Part shown: piece by piece, positions 25,264 through 33,935 of the stretch | Layout of the letters: every line of letters begins with the position of its first letter | How positions within the stretch are numbered: the stretch's first letter is position 1 | Origin: Methanosarcinales archaeon | GTDB lineage: Archaea; Halobacteriota; Syntropharchaeia; Alkanophagales; Methanospirareceae | Length of the DNA: 46,927 bases | Direction: 5' to 3' | Assembly (NCBI GenBank): GCA_025464585.1 | Contig: JAODGL010000092.1 | Coordinates: 1-46,927, forward strand | The notes under the pieces: generated by a model | Told to the model about the DNA's origin: nothing | Databases searched by the model: none | Seen by the model: only the letters and a program-made list of their open reading frames with translations | Made by a program: the position numbers and the translations under genes

Positions 25264-26139
25264 TCACACCACCTTCCCAACTATTTCTTTCGTATCTACG
25301 GCAGCTTTATCCAAACCGAGCTTTTTCGAGTCTATTCCCAGCGCGAGACCCAACAACTGCGTGATATAAATAACCGGCATGCCTATCTTGATATTTAATG
25401 CTTTTTCTATATCTGGCTGCTTCGCATCCAGCATCATGCCACACAGTGGACAGGCGAGTACAATACAATCTGCACCTGCACGTTTCGCCGCTTCCAATAC
25501 ATTCTTCGCCATCTCAAATGCTATGTCCGCTCTCGTCATCATCAGCGGACCGCCACAGCACTTTGTCTTCATGTAGCTAAAATCCACACATTCTCCACCT
25601 ATCAGCTCTATCAACTGGTCCATCAAAATCGGGTCGTCAGGGTCATCAAAAGCTGTTACCGGCGGTCTTCCTAGATAGCAGCCATAATACGGCGCTACTT
25701 TTACGTTCACTTTCTTCTCTATTTTTCTCTTCAATTCCTCCATTCCTATTTCATTTACGAACACATCCAGTACATGTCTTGCCTTTATCCCACCTTTATA
25801 GTCCAGCGAGCCATCTATGTCACGCATCTTTGCACGTAAACTCTCATCATTCTTTAGTGCTATGTTGCTCCTCTCTAAATTGTAATAACATATACTGCAC
25901 GGCGTTACGATGTCCAGACCCTCTTTCTCGGCAATCGCAAGATTTCTCGCATTTAACGCGTAAACCAGTATTGGATTCTCGGCTTCCGCAGCACCGCAAC
26001 AGTTCCAGTCTTCCACTTCCGCCAGTTCAATCCCTAATTTCTCGAACACTGCCCTTGTTGACATATCCTGATCCACTGCGGTACCAGCCGAAGGACAGCC
26101 AGGATAGTATGCCAATTTTTTCCCGTTCATTTCAATCAC
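25264..26139 (-). CDS. hdrB: Heterodisulfide reductase subunit B
   Basis: HdrB holds the non-cubane [4Fe-4S] clusters that cleave CoM-S-S-CoB. The 291-residue protein has two CCG-type cysteine-rich motifs. The first is PGCP, then DWNCCGAAE, then TPCSICYYNLE; the second is YYGCYLGRP, then TKCCGGPLM, then ACPLCGMMLD. Length and motif spacing are normal. It overlaps the end of hdrC by 8 bases and hdrA follows after 3 bases, so translation of the three is tightly coupled. Confidence 0.95.
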   Translation of the reverse strand: MIEMNGKKLAYYPGCPSAGTAVDQDMSTRAVFEKLGIELAEVEDWNCCGAAEAENPILVYALNARNLAIAEKEGLDIVTPCSICYYNLERSNIALKNDESLRAKMRDIDGSLDYKGGIKARHVLDVFVNEIGMEELKRKIEKKVNVKVAPYYGCYLGRPPVTAFDDPDDPILMDQLIELIGGECVDFSYMKTKCCGGPLMMTRADIAFEMAKNVLEAAKRAGADCIVLACPLCGMMLDAKQPDIEKALNIKIGMPVIYITQLLGLALGIDSKKLGLDKAAVDTKEIVGKVV

Positions 26140-26728
26140 CTATTTTCTCAAATATCTTCTTCACTTCGTCAGTTCTCTTTATCTTCTCCGGGAACATTGC
26201 TTTCGGTCCCATCTTCCTCTTCTTAAACATCCGCATCCCGAAATCCTTGTAATCTTTCATCATTGCGCGCATACCCTTGATAAAAGACCCTTCCTTCTTC
26301 GGGTAATACTCCTTCGCCAGTCCTATATCATAGAGCCGCCCGTACTTTTCCAACTGATGCAGAAAAGCCTTATCAAAGAGTGGTCTGGGACTCTCTATCT
26401 TCAATTTGCCCGCTTCTTCTTCTTTCTCCGCTATCCGCCTTATCGCACTCAGCACATCGCTAACCACTACATCTTGCGGGCATCGAGCCGTGCACGTTTG
26501 ACAGATAAGACAAACCCACAGGTCCGGATTTGACAATACTTCCTCTCGCATGCCCAATAAACTCATCTGGATAATCTTCCTCGGATTGTAACTCGAAACG
26601 ATTTCCGTGATCGGGCATCCCAACGTACAGGTACTGCACTGGAAACATGCCGCAAGGTGCTCCCCTCCAGGCTCATTCATTATCTCGTTCCTGAAGTTCG
26701 GGTCCAACTCCCATGTTTTTATCGGCAT
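26132..26728 (-). CDS. hdrC: Heterodisulfide reductase subunit C
   Basis: HdrC is the ferredoxin-like subunit that passes electrons between HdrA and HdrB. The 198-residue protein has two [4Fe-4S] motifs: CFQCSTCTLGCP (residues ~28-39) and CLICQTCTARCP (~70-80). A helical, Lys-rich C-terminal half follows. No transmembrane helix is present, so this belongs to the soluble HdrABC type, not HdrDE. It lies 18 bases downstream of the FrhB-like gene. Confidence 0.94.
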   Translation of the reverse strand: MPIKTWELDPNFRNEIMNEPGGEHLAACFQCSTCTLGCPITEIVSSYNPRKIIQMSLLGMREEVLSNPDLWVCLICQTCTARCPQDVVVSDVLSAIRRIAEKEEEAGKLKIESPRPLFDKAFLHQLEKYGRLYDIGLAKEYYPKKEGSFIKGMRAMMKDYKDFGMRMFKKRKMGPKAMFPEKIKRTDEVKKIFEKIGD

Positions 26729-26746
26729 TTTATTTTGTTCTTGTAC

Positions 26747-27811
26747 TTACCTTAATTTGTCTTCTAACTCCTCCTCTTCGTAAGTAACGAACGGCAGTGG
26801 CTCTTCAACATCCTTCCCAGGCACGTACTCGAAAATTTCCTGCACCTTCTTCGCAATCACCGGATAAAATCTCGTCAATGGGATGTCCTTCGGACAGGCA
26901 TCCTCGCAGGCACCACACCCAACACATGTCGTGCTGACATGGTAAACGCGCGTGAGATGGTACATTAATTGATTTGTAGGCACCGCTATTGCACCTCTTA
27001 GCTCGGCTAAGTTCAATAAATCACCGCTAACCGGGTTTCCTAAGGGCTGGTCGAAGAAACATTCCTTGCAGTAGCATACCGGACACATATCCCGGCAGTT
27101 CTTGCATACGATGCAATCCCTCAAAAACTCCTCTAACTCTTCCACGCTACTTGCCTTTGGCAATTCCTCCTCCTTCTTTTTCGCATCCGCTGCAATTTTC
27201 TCTTTCTCCTCTTCCCTCTCTATCTCCTTATCTTCCAGCGATAGTTCCAACGCAGACAATGCCTCTACGCCCATATCCGTTATTCCCGCAACCAGCACTT
27301 TCTCGCCGTCCACTCTCGCAATACCGATGTCTCCAACGTCTGCAAACCGGTTGTCACATATCTCGCAAGCTTCTCTTCTCGCAATCCCTTTCCCTTTCAG
27401 TTCCTCTATCTTCGCACTGTCCACCCAGTCGCCTATCTCCCCATAGTGGTCTGCATAATCCTGATTCTTGTACGTACCAGAACAATCCACGCTTATCAGA
27501 AGCACACTCTCCTTGTCCATCTGTTTCAACTTTATCAATTCTACCGCTGCTCTTATCTCACATGGCTTTGCCACAATTCCTATTTTCTCCGGTATCGTCC
27601 ATCCCTTTACGATATTCGCGGCATTCACACCGAATGAAGGAGCAAATATAGCAGGCACTGGCGGTTCTATCCTGTCCTTGTCTGTTGCCATCATATATGC
27701 CACATTATTTCCTACCTTATGTGGCAGAATCAGGCAATCCACAGCTTTCTTATCGAGCAATCCCTTAAATAACCCTTCCAAATCCTCATATTTTAACTCT
27801 GTTCCTTTCAT
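26747..27811 (-). CDS. FrhB/FdhB-like F420-binding iron-sulfur flavoprotein
   Basis: This 354-residue protein belongs to the coenzyme F420 hydrogenase/dehydrogenase beta family, which exchanges hydride with F420 through FAD. Motifs seen: VGIVAKPCEIRAAVELIKL-type segment, CEICDNRFADVGDIGI, the cysteine pattern CIVCKNCRDMCPVCYCKECFF, and a ferredoxin motif CVGCGACEDACP. Its place between mvhD and hdrC implies that it links F420 (or formate/another donor) to the Hdr complex. The start overlaps the mvhD stop as ATGA. FdhB function would need a FdhA partner, which is not here. Confidence 0.88.
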   Translation of the reverse strand: MKGTELKYEDLEGLFKGLLDKKAVDCLILPHKVGNNVAYMMATDKDRIEPPVPAIFAPSFGVNAANIVKGWTIPEKIGIVAKPCEIRAAVELIKLKQMDKESVLLISVDCSGTYKNQDYADHYGEIGDWVDSAKIEELKGKGIARREACEICDNRFADVGDIGIARVDGEKVLVAGITDMGVEALSALELSLEDKEIEREEEKEKIAADAKKKEEELPKASSVEELEEFLRDCIVCKNCRDMCPVCYCKECFFDQPLGNPVSGDLLNLAELRGAIAVPTNQLMYHLTRVYHVSTTCVGCGACEDACPKDIPLTRFYPVIAKKVQEIFEYVPGKDVEEPLPFVTYEEEELEDKLR

Positions 27812-28239
27812 AGTATCTTACCTCTCATTGGATTAGGCCCCAATTTCTTTATGTCCTCCGCCATTTCCTTCATAACCCTTGCAAACTTATCCCCCTCGGA
27901 TGCGCTAATCCACTCTGCTCTAACCCGGTTATCCAGCCCGAACTGCTTCAGAATCGTCCTTATTGCCGCTATCCTGCGTCTGGCATAGAAGTTCCCCTTT
28001 ATATAATGACACTCCCCTGGATGACAACCCCCAATGAACACTGCGTCTGCACCATTTAACAGCACTTTGAGCACAAACATCGGATCTAACCTCCCTGAGC
28101 ACATAAGTCTTATTAGCCGAACATTCGGCGGGTATTTCTTACGTGATGTCCCTGCAAGGTCTGCGCCGGCATAAGTACACCAATTACAGGTAAGTCCGAT
28201 TATTTTCGGCTCAAATTCCCCCTTCGCTTCTTCTCCCAT
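27808..28239 (-). CDS. mvhD: MvhD-type [2Fe-2S] electron transfer subunit
   Basis: MvhD (delta subunit of methyl viologen hydrogenase) delivers electrons to HdrA. The 143-residue protein shows IIGLTCNWCTYAGADLAGT near residue 12, RLIRLMCSGRLDP, and GCHPGECHY, which hold the conserved cysteines. It opens the operon mvhD-frhB-hdrC-hdrB-hdrA. No MvhA or MvhG hydrogenase subunits accompany it, so the electrons would come through the FrhB-like subunit instead. A good TATA box lies about 75 bases upstream. Confidence 0.93.
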   Translation of the reverse strand: MGEEAKGEFEPKIIGLTCNWCTYAGADLAGTSRKKYPPNVRLIRLMCSGRLDPMFVLKVLLNGADAVFIGGCHPGECHYIKGNFYARRRIAAIRTILKQFGLDNRVRAEWISASEGDKFARVMKEMAEDIKKLGPNPMRGKIL

Positions 28240-28310
28240 TTTTCCTTTTTCACTCCCTTATTTTCTTTGAATTTCTCTACCTCTAATAATATTCCCCTTT
28301 CTCTTTTTTC

Positions 28311-28320
28311 CATATATAAA
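28311..28320 (-). promoter_or_regulatory. TATA box of the mvhD-frhB-hdrCBA operon
   Basis: The minus strand reads TTTATATATG preceded by CGAAAAA, a good BRE-TATA pair. Transcription should start near 28290, giving a leader of about 50 bases before the mvhD ATG at 28239. Confidence 0.55.
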
Positions 28321-28335
28321 TTTTTCGATATTTTC

Positions 28336-28714
28336 ATGATTGTTAAGGAAGAGCTAATCAAGAACGTTGGAATAATGAATAGAAACTGGCTGGGAGTTGA
28401 CGACCGCGAAATCAAAGACAGATTCGATTTAGTCGTCTGTTCTCATTTCCTGTGGCAGGTGCACGACCTCGAAAAGCACTTGAAGAAGATGGAGAACGCT
28501 TCACGGAAATATTGTGCTGTGATTCAACCTGCGGGAAGGGACGGGATAGTGAAGGAGATGTGGACAAAAATAACAGGGGAAAAATATAGAGGCGAGTTTG
28601 ACCCTGACGCCGATTATTTCGCTTATCCAGTACTGCGACAGTGGGGAATGCTGGTAAATGTAAAAATAATGAATTACAGCATAGGACGGAACTTCGGGCA
28701 GGAGGTAAGAACTG
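28336..28714 (+). pseudogene. Fragment of a class I SAM-dependent methyltransferase
   Basis: The frame has FDLVVCSHFLWQVHDLEKHLKKM followed by CAVIQPAGRDGI and a plausible C-terminal part up to VKIMNYSIG. This corresponds to the second half of a Rossmann methyltransferase (motifs IV-VI). The SAM-binding glycine motif that should come first is missing, and the upstream sequence is the hdr promoter region. The frame continues to 28947 only by reading the next gene out of phase. A 5' truncation next to the hdr operon is the best explanation; the start codon shown is arbitrary. Confidence 0.55.
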
Positions 28715-29044
28715 GTGATCGCATCGGCAGCTTTTGCACTTTTCATCTTGTGTCCGAGGATGGCTGGAATGACGAGTGTCATATCAAACGCAAGTCATGT
28801 GGATTTGGTCAAAGTGGTGGTATTTGGAACCCTCCTTGCGCTTCCGCTGATAATTGCTATGGCTCTTATTTTTCAGCGATATGGACTTGTTGTGGCGCTG
28901 GCGTTTTGTGTAATCACCGATTTTGCCGCAGCGCTCGCAATGCGTGAGATAAGCATGAAAGCGGGGATGGAAACGCTTATAATCGCTTTGTTTGTGATTA
29001 TGGGTGTTAAAGCTGCTTCGATGGTCTCGGGATGGGTGAGTTGA
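28715..29044 (+). CDS. Small polytopic membrane protein, unknown family
   Basis: The 109-residue product has three or four hydrophobic segments (residues ~1-15, 30-48, 53-72 and 85-105) and few charges. A GTG start at 28715 is preceded by AGGAGGT about 8 bases upstream, one of the best ribosome sites in the area, which supports translation. The family is not recognised. It begins inside the methyltransferase remnant's frame and stands alone next to transposase remnants. Confidence 0.55.
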   Translation: MIASAAFALFILCPRMAGMTSVISNASHVDLVKVVVFGTLLALPLIIAMALIFQRYGLVVALAFCVITDFAAALAMREISMKAGMETLIIALFVIMGVKAASMVSGWVS

Positions 29045-29073
29045 GAAATTAAACGCAAAATACCTTCAATCTA

Positions 29074-29462
29074 ATGCAATTATTATGTGCGGCGTTGAAG
29101 GTGAGGAGCGATCTTTTTCCTTTTGAGTTGTATTATATCAAGGTGTACGATCGTTATAAAGCGGTGAGGGCGGTTATTCGCAAATGTATGAAGGAATATC
29201 CCGCCGATGACTGGTATAAACAGGCGTTACGCAATTTAGAGCGAATATTGGCTTCTGTGATCAACGATGACGTGATAAAGAACCGGTTAAAAACGATTCT
29301 GCATTCGGGGCTAATTTGCCACACGATAAGCACATTGGCAAGCTTGCTTTTTTCCTGCTTGGCGTTTATCCTTTGTACGTAGCTCCGAGAAGCCCGTGGA
29401 ACAACGAGGAAGGATTTAACAGCGTCTTCTCAAAGAAATTCTGGAATAAACTGAAATCTTAA
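29074..29462 (+). pseudogene. Frameshifted transposase/integrase-like remnant
   Basis: One frame covers 29074-29382 and contains VYDRYKAVRAVIRKCMKEY. From about 29310 the sense moves to another frame that reads DKHIGKLAFFLLGVYPLYV, then APRSPWNNEEGFNSVFSKKFW, ending at TAA 29460-29462. The latter resembles the end of a DDE integrase core (a Glu after a PWNN segment). The two frames differ by one base step, so an indel near 29300 broke the gene. The exact IS family is uncertain, and the N-terminal catalytic part is missing. Confidence 0.5.
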
Positions 29463-29466
29463 ATAT

Positions 29467-29799
29467 TTGGATAGCGCCTTTCCACCGGAGATGAAACTCG
29501 TGATAACGCTCGAGAACCATTCAGCGCATACATCCAAAGAGACCAAGGAATTTATTAACGGCCCGAATCGCTTCTCTTTTGTATTCACGTCAAAACATGC
29601 ATCCTGGCTCAATATTATTGAGTGCCTTTTTAGCAAAATGGCAAGAAGTTTTCTTAGAGGCATACGAGTTGCATCAAAAAAGGAACTCAAAGAACGTATT
29701 CTCAAATATTTTGATGAGCTAAATCAAATGCCCGTGGTTTTCAAATGGAGATATAAAATGGACGAGATTCCTGGTGGGGTGGTGTCGAATGTTTATTGA
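29467..29799 (+). pseudogene. C-terminal fragment of an IS630-family transposase
   Basis: About 110 codons match the C-terminal half of IS630 transposases: ENHSAHTSKETKEFI, FTSKHASWLNIIECLFSKM, and VFKWRYKMDEIP. The usual catalytic Asp of the DNHSAH motif is Glu here. The N-terminal helix-turn-helix and first catalytic Asp are absent, and it directly follows a different transposase scrap. This is a dead remnant. No terminal inverted repeats or TA duplication could be identified. Confidence 0.75.
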
Positions 29800-29851
29800 T
29801 ATGATAAATAGGAAACGTTGCACTAGCATCACATTTCAAAGTTCCTGCCAC

Positions 29852-30811
29852 TCAAATCTTCATCCCTGCACCAGGTCTCCACACCAGCTCCCTTTCTCTC
29901 GTTCTTAGACCACTATAATCGCCTTCTAAACACTTCTTCGTCACGTTTATCAAATCTTCAGTGCCCGATTGGAGATAATCCCTCGCAACCTCATAAATAG
30001 CCTCCTCACTTTTAGTTATCGCACCAACATATTCCTCCAATGTTTTTCTATACGTACTCACGAATCCGCTCTTGAACTCCACTTTTCTCCCTGTTATCCT
30101 CTTTATTTCTTCCATAACTTCAGAATTAGGTGGTAAAAACAGTGGCACGCCTAACAATCCATACCATTCGGAATCGCGCTCATAATACTTCCGCAAGAAA
30201 GCATTGAGAGCAAATCTTTGCATTCTCCTTGCTAACATCTCCTCTTTCTCCTCGATATAAATAGGCGCCGTGAACTTCAGCGGAACTTTCTTTATTTTCC
30301 TCCTCACTGATGGTTCTTTCTTTTTTATTTGCTCCTTCGTTTTATCCACGAGCTCCGGGAACAAAGCTGAATATTCGGTCTTATGAACATGCGAATGCGT
30401 ATCTTCATGCACTGCTCTGGTGACCATAAATCGCGAAACCGTGAAGTTATACGCTTGATACTTACTTCCCATTATCCACAACACCTTTATCTTTGCCAGC
30501 TCATAATTCTCTATCAAAATGTAAGCCGTATCAGACCTTATCTCGAACTCTGAAAAATACATCTTCTTTAGATGGTTTTCGACTGTTGTTCGCCCTGCCT
30601 TGACCGCTTCATTCAACCTTTCCCCTATCCAGTTTCTTGCTCCTCTCATCCCAATTGCCTCCTCAAACTCTGGAATAAAACTTTCAATCTCCTTTAGCAG
30701 TGCTAAAAAGGAATTAACTGAGATACCATTCGCATAGTTAATGGAGTATAATGGTTCTTCGTATGCTTTTTCAAACATCGCCTTTGACTCTTCGGTTAAT
30801 CTTAACTCCAT
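29852..30811 (-). CDS. Conserved-looking protein of unknown function
   Basis: No family is recognised. The frame extends to 30835, but the first residues come from GCAAAAT repeats, so the ATG at 30811 (MELRLTEES) is preferred, giving 319 residues. The protein is soluble and rich in charged helices. Notable segments are RAVHEDTHSHVHKTEYS near residue 145, with three His that could bind metal, and a Lys-rich stretch (KKKEPSVRRKIKKVP) near 175. It begins 25 bases after the stop of the cysteine desulfurase gene, so they may form one transcript. Composition and length support a real gene. Confidence 0.6.
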   Translation of the reverse strand: MELRLTEESKAMFEKAYEEPLYSINYANGISVNSFLALLKEIESFIPEFEEAIGMRGARNWIGERLNEAVKAGRTTVENHLKKMYFSEFEIRSDTAYILIENYELAKIKVLWIMGSKYQAYNFTVSRFMVTRAVHEDTHSHVHKTEYSALFPELVDKTKEQIKKKEPSVRRKIKKVPLKFTAPIYIEEKEEMLARRMQRFALNAFLRKYYERDSEWYGLLGVPLFLPPNSEVMEEIKRITGRKVEFKSGFVSTYRKTLEEYVGAITKSEEAIYEVARDYLQSGTEDLINVTKKCLEGDYSGLRTRERELVWRPGAGMKI

Positions 30812-30835
30812 GATTTTGCATTTTGCATTTTGCAA

Positions 30836-32065
30836 TTATCCCTTACCTATCTTCTCAACAACCTCCAAAAAACGCTCTACCTCCGCCTCTGTATTATACA
30901 AATACACCGAAGCCCTGACCGTTCCTTCTGCATCCAAGCCAAGATATTTCATCAATGGTATGCAGCAGTGATGCCCCGACCTCACAATTATACCTGCTTC
31001 GCGGTCCAACCTTATTGCAACATCATTGGAATTCATCCCCTGCACAGTGAAAGAGACCGTTCCTATCCTCCTACCCAACTCAAAGGCTTCACTGCCATAG
31101 CCATAAATTTCGATCTGGTCCATCTCCTGTAATCCTTCTATGAGCTGCTTGCCCAGTTTCTCCTCCCGTGCTTTTACCTTTTCCATCCCTATCTTCTCTA
31201 AATATTCCACCGCTGCACCGAGACCTAATGCCCCCGCTATATTTGGCGTGCCACATTCAAATCTCTCATACGTCCCTGTCAAACTATAATCAACAAACGA
31301 AGCATCTTCTACCGCACCTCCTCCAACCGTAAGTGGTTCAATTTCTTCCATAAGTTCCTCTTTGACTGCTAAGCCACCGGTTCCGGTAGGACCGAGCATT
31401 TTATGCCCTGAAAACGCAAGAAAATCACAGCCTAAATCGTTGACATCCACTGGCATGTGAGGTACTGACTGAGCGGCGTCAACAAGTAAAAGAGTGTTGT
31501 TCTCCCTGCACAGTCTCGATATTTCTCTTACCGGAAGCATTACACCAAGCGCATTGGAGACGTGCGTTATCGCTACTATTTTCGTCCTTTCATCTATTAC
31601 TTCTTCGAAATCCGATACTTCGAGCTCGCATCTGGTCTTATCCTTGCCTTCAATGGGTTTCACCACTTCCAATTCCACACCAAACTTGTTCTTTGCTCGT
31701 ATCCAGGGCAAAAGGTTGGAATGGTGTTCCCATAGACTAAATACGACTTTATCTCCTTTCTTCAGTCCAATTCCAGATGCTACTATATTTATCCCTTCTG
31801 TGGTATTCTTAGTGAAAATGATTTCTTGTGGCTTGGCTCCAATGAACTTTGCTACCTTCCTGTGTGCGTCCTCGTATTTCTGCGATGCTATCTGCGTTAA
31901 TCTATGCACGCCACGACCTACATTCGCATTGTAATTCCTGTAATATTCCTGAACTGCGTTCAAAACAGGCTCTGGCGTCAAACTCGTCGCTGCACTGTCC
32001 ATGTATATTATCCCGCTATCCAAAATCGGAAAATCTTTTCTTATCTCTTCGATACTGATGGTCAT
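30836..32065 (-). CDS. sufS: SufS-type cysteine desulfurase (class V aminotransferase)
   Basis: This PLP enzyme takes sulfur from cysteine for Fe-S clusters and other cofactors. The 409-residue protein has YMDSAATS at the N-terminus, WEHHSN, VDAAQSVPH, the PLP lysine in SGHKMLGPTG (Lys222, after His221), and RSGHHCC, which holds the active-site Cys of the SufS/CsdA group. The Cys lies in a short loop, unlike the longer loop of IscS/NifS. No SufE, SufB or SufC gene is adjacent. Many methane archaea lack this enzyme, so its presence may be lineage-specific; that is inference. Confidence 0.9.
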   Translation of the reverse strand: MTISIEEIRKDFPILDSGIIYMDSAATSLTPEPVLNAVQEYYRNYNANVGRGVHRLTQIASQKYEDAHRKVAKFIGAKPQEIIFTKNTTEGINIVASGIGLKKGDKVVFSLWEHHSNLLPWIRAKNKFGVELEVVKPIEGKDKTRCELEVSDFEEVIDERTKIVAITHVSNALGVMLPVREISRLCRENNTLLLVDAAQSVPHMPVDVNDLGCDFLAFSGHKMLGPTGTGGLAVKEELMEEIEPLTVGGGAVEDASFVDYSLTGTYERFECGTPNIAGALGLGAAVEYLEKIGMEKVKAREEKLGKQLIEGLQEMDQIEIYGYGSEAFELGRRIGTVSFTVQGMNSNDVAIRLDREAGIIVRSGHHCCIPLMKYLGLDAEGTVRASVYLYNTEAEVERFLEVVEKIGKG

Positions 32066-32146
32066 TTAGCACTCAAAAATAGAAGTGCAACAAACCTATA
32101 AATCTATTACATACCCAAGTTCTCTTGTGAGACTCTGTGGTAAAAA

Positions 32147-32992
32147 ATGAAAAAAGACAGACATATCTTTGAAACCATGGGAAAAGCAAGAGTGGTGGTA
32201 GAAAACGGTAAAGTAGTTGAGGTAGGGAAACCTCTGCTCAAATATTGCCCGTTATGGGCTAAAATACGTGGAATAAGAGAGCTGAACGAAAAAGCGATAA
32301 AGAAGAATATAGAATTCAGGATACAAGATTTCGGGATGTGTACTGCGGATAGAGAAGTAGAATTAGAGGTCTTTGTTGGGTTTGGCGCTTCTGAGACGTT
32401 CATGACCGCACTTCGCCGAGGTTTGCTCGATGCCGCCGTAACGGTTTGTGAAGGTGCAGGCACTGTAATCACTTCCGACCCGAGATTGGTGCAGGGAATA
32501 GGAGCAAGGTTAAGTGGTGTAATTAAGACCACACCCGTTGAGGGAATAATAGAAAAAATTAAAGATAAGGGCGGGAAGATACTTGACCCGCCTGGGATAG
32601 ACCAGGTAGCGGGGTTGCGGTTAGCTCTTGAGCTGGGATACGAAAGAGTAGGGGTTACCGTGTGCGCACTGGCAGATGCTGAGCGATGTAGAGCTATCAG
32701 CAGAGAAGCAGTGATATTCGGTGTGCACCTAACAGGCATCTCCATGGAAGAGGCTGAGGAGTTCTGCGAATTCGCAGACCTTATTACTGCCTGTGCTTCG
32801 CCGCACATAAGAGAACTGGCAAAAGAAAAAGCTCTGTTACAGGCTGGCACCGCAATTCCGATTTTTGCTCTCACATCTGCGGGCAAGGAATTGCTTTTAG
32901 AACGTGCCAGAGAGGTCGGAGATACGTTGTTGTTGAATACCATGCGATTGCCGGTGCTCCCGGAAGAGAAGCAGCCGGAACCGCTGGTGTGA
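32147..32992 (+). CDS. Methanogenesis marker protein 8 (DUF2099)
   Basis: The 281-residue protein fits methanogenesis marker 8. It starts with HIFETMGKARVVVENGKVVEVG, continues with YCPLW, IEFRIQDFGMCT and GASETFMTALRRGLLDAAV, and has RLVQGIGARLSG in the middle. The family is confined to organisms with methyl-CoM reductase; its function is not established. Several cysteines (YCPLW, GMCTA, VCEGAG, VCALAD, TACAS) could bind a cluster. It is transcribed divergently from sufS. Confidence 0.88.
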   Translation: MKKDRHIFETMGKARVVVENGKVVEVGKPLLKYCPLWAKIRGIRELNEKAIKKNIEFRIQDFGMCTADREVELEVFVGFGASETFMTALRRGLLDAAVTVCEGAGTVITSDPRLVQGIGARLSGVIKTTPVEGIIEKIKDKGGKILDPPGIDQVAGLRLALELGYERVGVTVCALADAERCRAISREAVIFGVHLTGISMEEAEEFCEFADLITACASPHIRELAKEKALLQAGTAIPIFALTSAGKELLLERAREVGDTLLLNTMRLPVLPEEKQPEPLV

Positions 32993-33025
32993 CTTCTAAA
33001 CCGTAAGTGTTTAGCAGTAAAAATT

Positions 33026-33742
33026 TTATGCTTGGGATTTGGGATTTTCCCCCGATTCATAGACATACTCAGTAGGGTCTTCCACACCCGCTTCTTTGAA
33101 CCCCCTTCTTCTGTGTAAACAGGACTCGCAAATCCCACAATGCTTCTCGCCACCCAGATAACATGAATAAGTCAAATGCAATGGCGCTTCTACTTCAATC
33201 CCTTTTATTATTATGTCAGGCTTAAACAAATCCACTAAAGGCGCTTTTACTGTCGGTGTACGAGAAAAAGAAGCCACCGCTTTCTCCAGCACCGCATTAT
33301 ACCGCTCGACAAATTCCTTCTCGTTGTCGGGATACGCTCTCGCCTCTTCCGCATTGAACCCCACGAAAAGAGCATCTGCGGAGACGACTTCGGCATAAGC
33401 ACTTGCAGTGGCTAAAAGAACCAAATTCCGGCAGGGCACCCATGTAGATGGTGTCCCCCTTTGTTTATCCAAATTTACTTCTTTAGCTACGGGAACTTCT
33501 CTCGCGATGTCCGTCAGAGCTGACCCGCCAAGCTCCTTCAAGAACGGTATTTCTACGAACTTCAATTCTTTTGCATCTAAATAAGCTGCTATTTTATCTA
33601 CTGCTTCTTTCTCCCTCTTCTCCGCTCGCTGTCCGTAGGAAGCGTGAAATAAATGCAATTCGTAGCCTCCTTGCGATGCGATTGTCGCTGCGACCGTGGA
33701 GTCTATTCCGCCGGAGCATATACAAACTGCGATTTTGGTCAT
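33026..33742 (-). CDS. queC: 7-cyano-7-deazaguanine synthase QueC
   Basis: QueC turns 7-carboxy-7-deazaguanine into preQ0, the precursor of archaeosine in archaeal tRNA. The 238-residue protein has the PP-loop CSGGIDST near its N-terminus, a VPCRNLVLLATASAYAE segment, and the zinc-binding cysteines in SCYLGGEKHCGICESC. Length is normal. No queD or queE gene is next to it. It ends convergently with mmp8. Confidence 0.94.
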   Translation of the reverse strand: MTKIAVCICSGGIDSTVAATIASQGGYELHLFHASYGQRAEKREKEAVDKIAAYLDAKELKFVEIPFLKELGGSALTDIAREVPVAKEVNLDKQRGTPSTWVPCRNLVLLATASAYAEVVSADALFVGFNAEEARAYPDNEKEFVERYNAVLEKAVASFSRTPTVKAPLVDLFKPDIIIKGIEVEAPLHLTYSCYLGGEKHCGICESCLHRRRGFKEAGVEDPTEYVYESGENPKSQA

Positions 33743-33935
33743 TTTATTTAGTTTCTATTTCGATTTATGCGACTAAAAAAGTTGCTGCATGGCACCCAGA
33801 CACCCCTGCATTTCCGGTGGAAGTTGCATCCTTCGCTGACTTGTGCCTCCTTATTTCTATCTTTTCAAAAAGAAGCATCGCATTTCTTCTCGTTTGCTTT
33901 TTAACGCCTGAACATATATATAAATCCATCGCAAC

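Noticed and set aside
32107..33153. 348-codon minus-strand frame opposite mmp8
   Set aside because: Antisense shadow; Ser/Ala/Pro-rich composition and the mmp8 family match on the plus strand decide against it.
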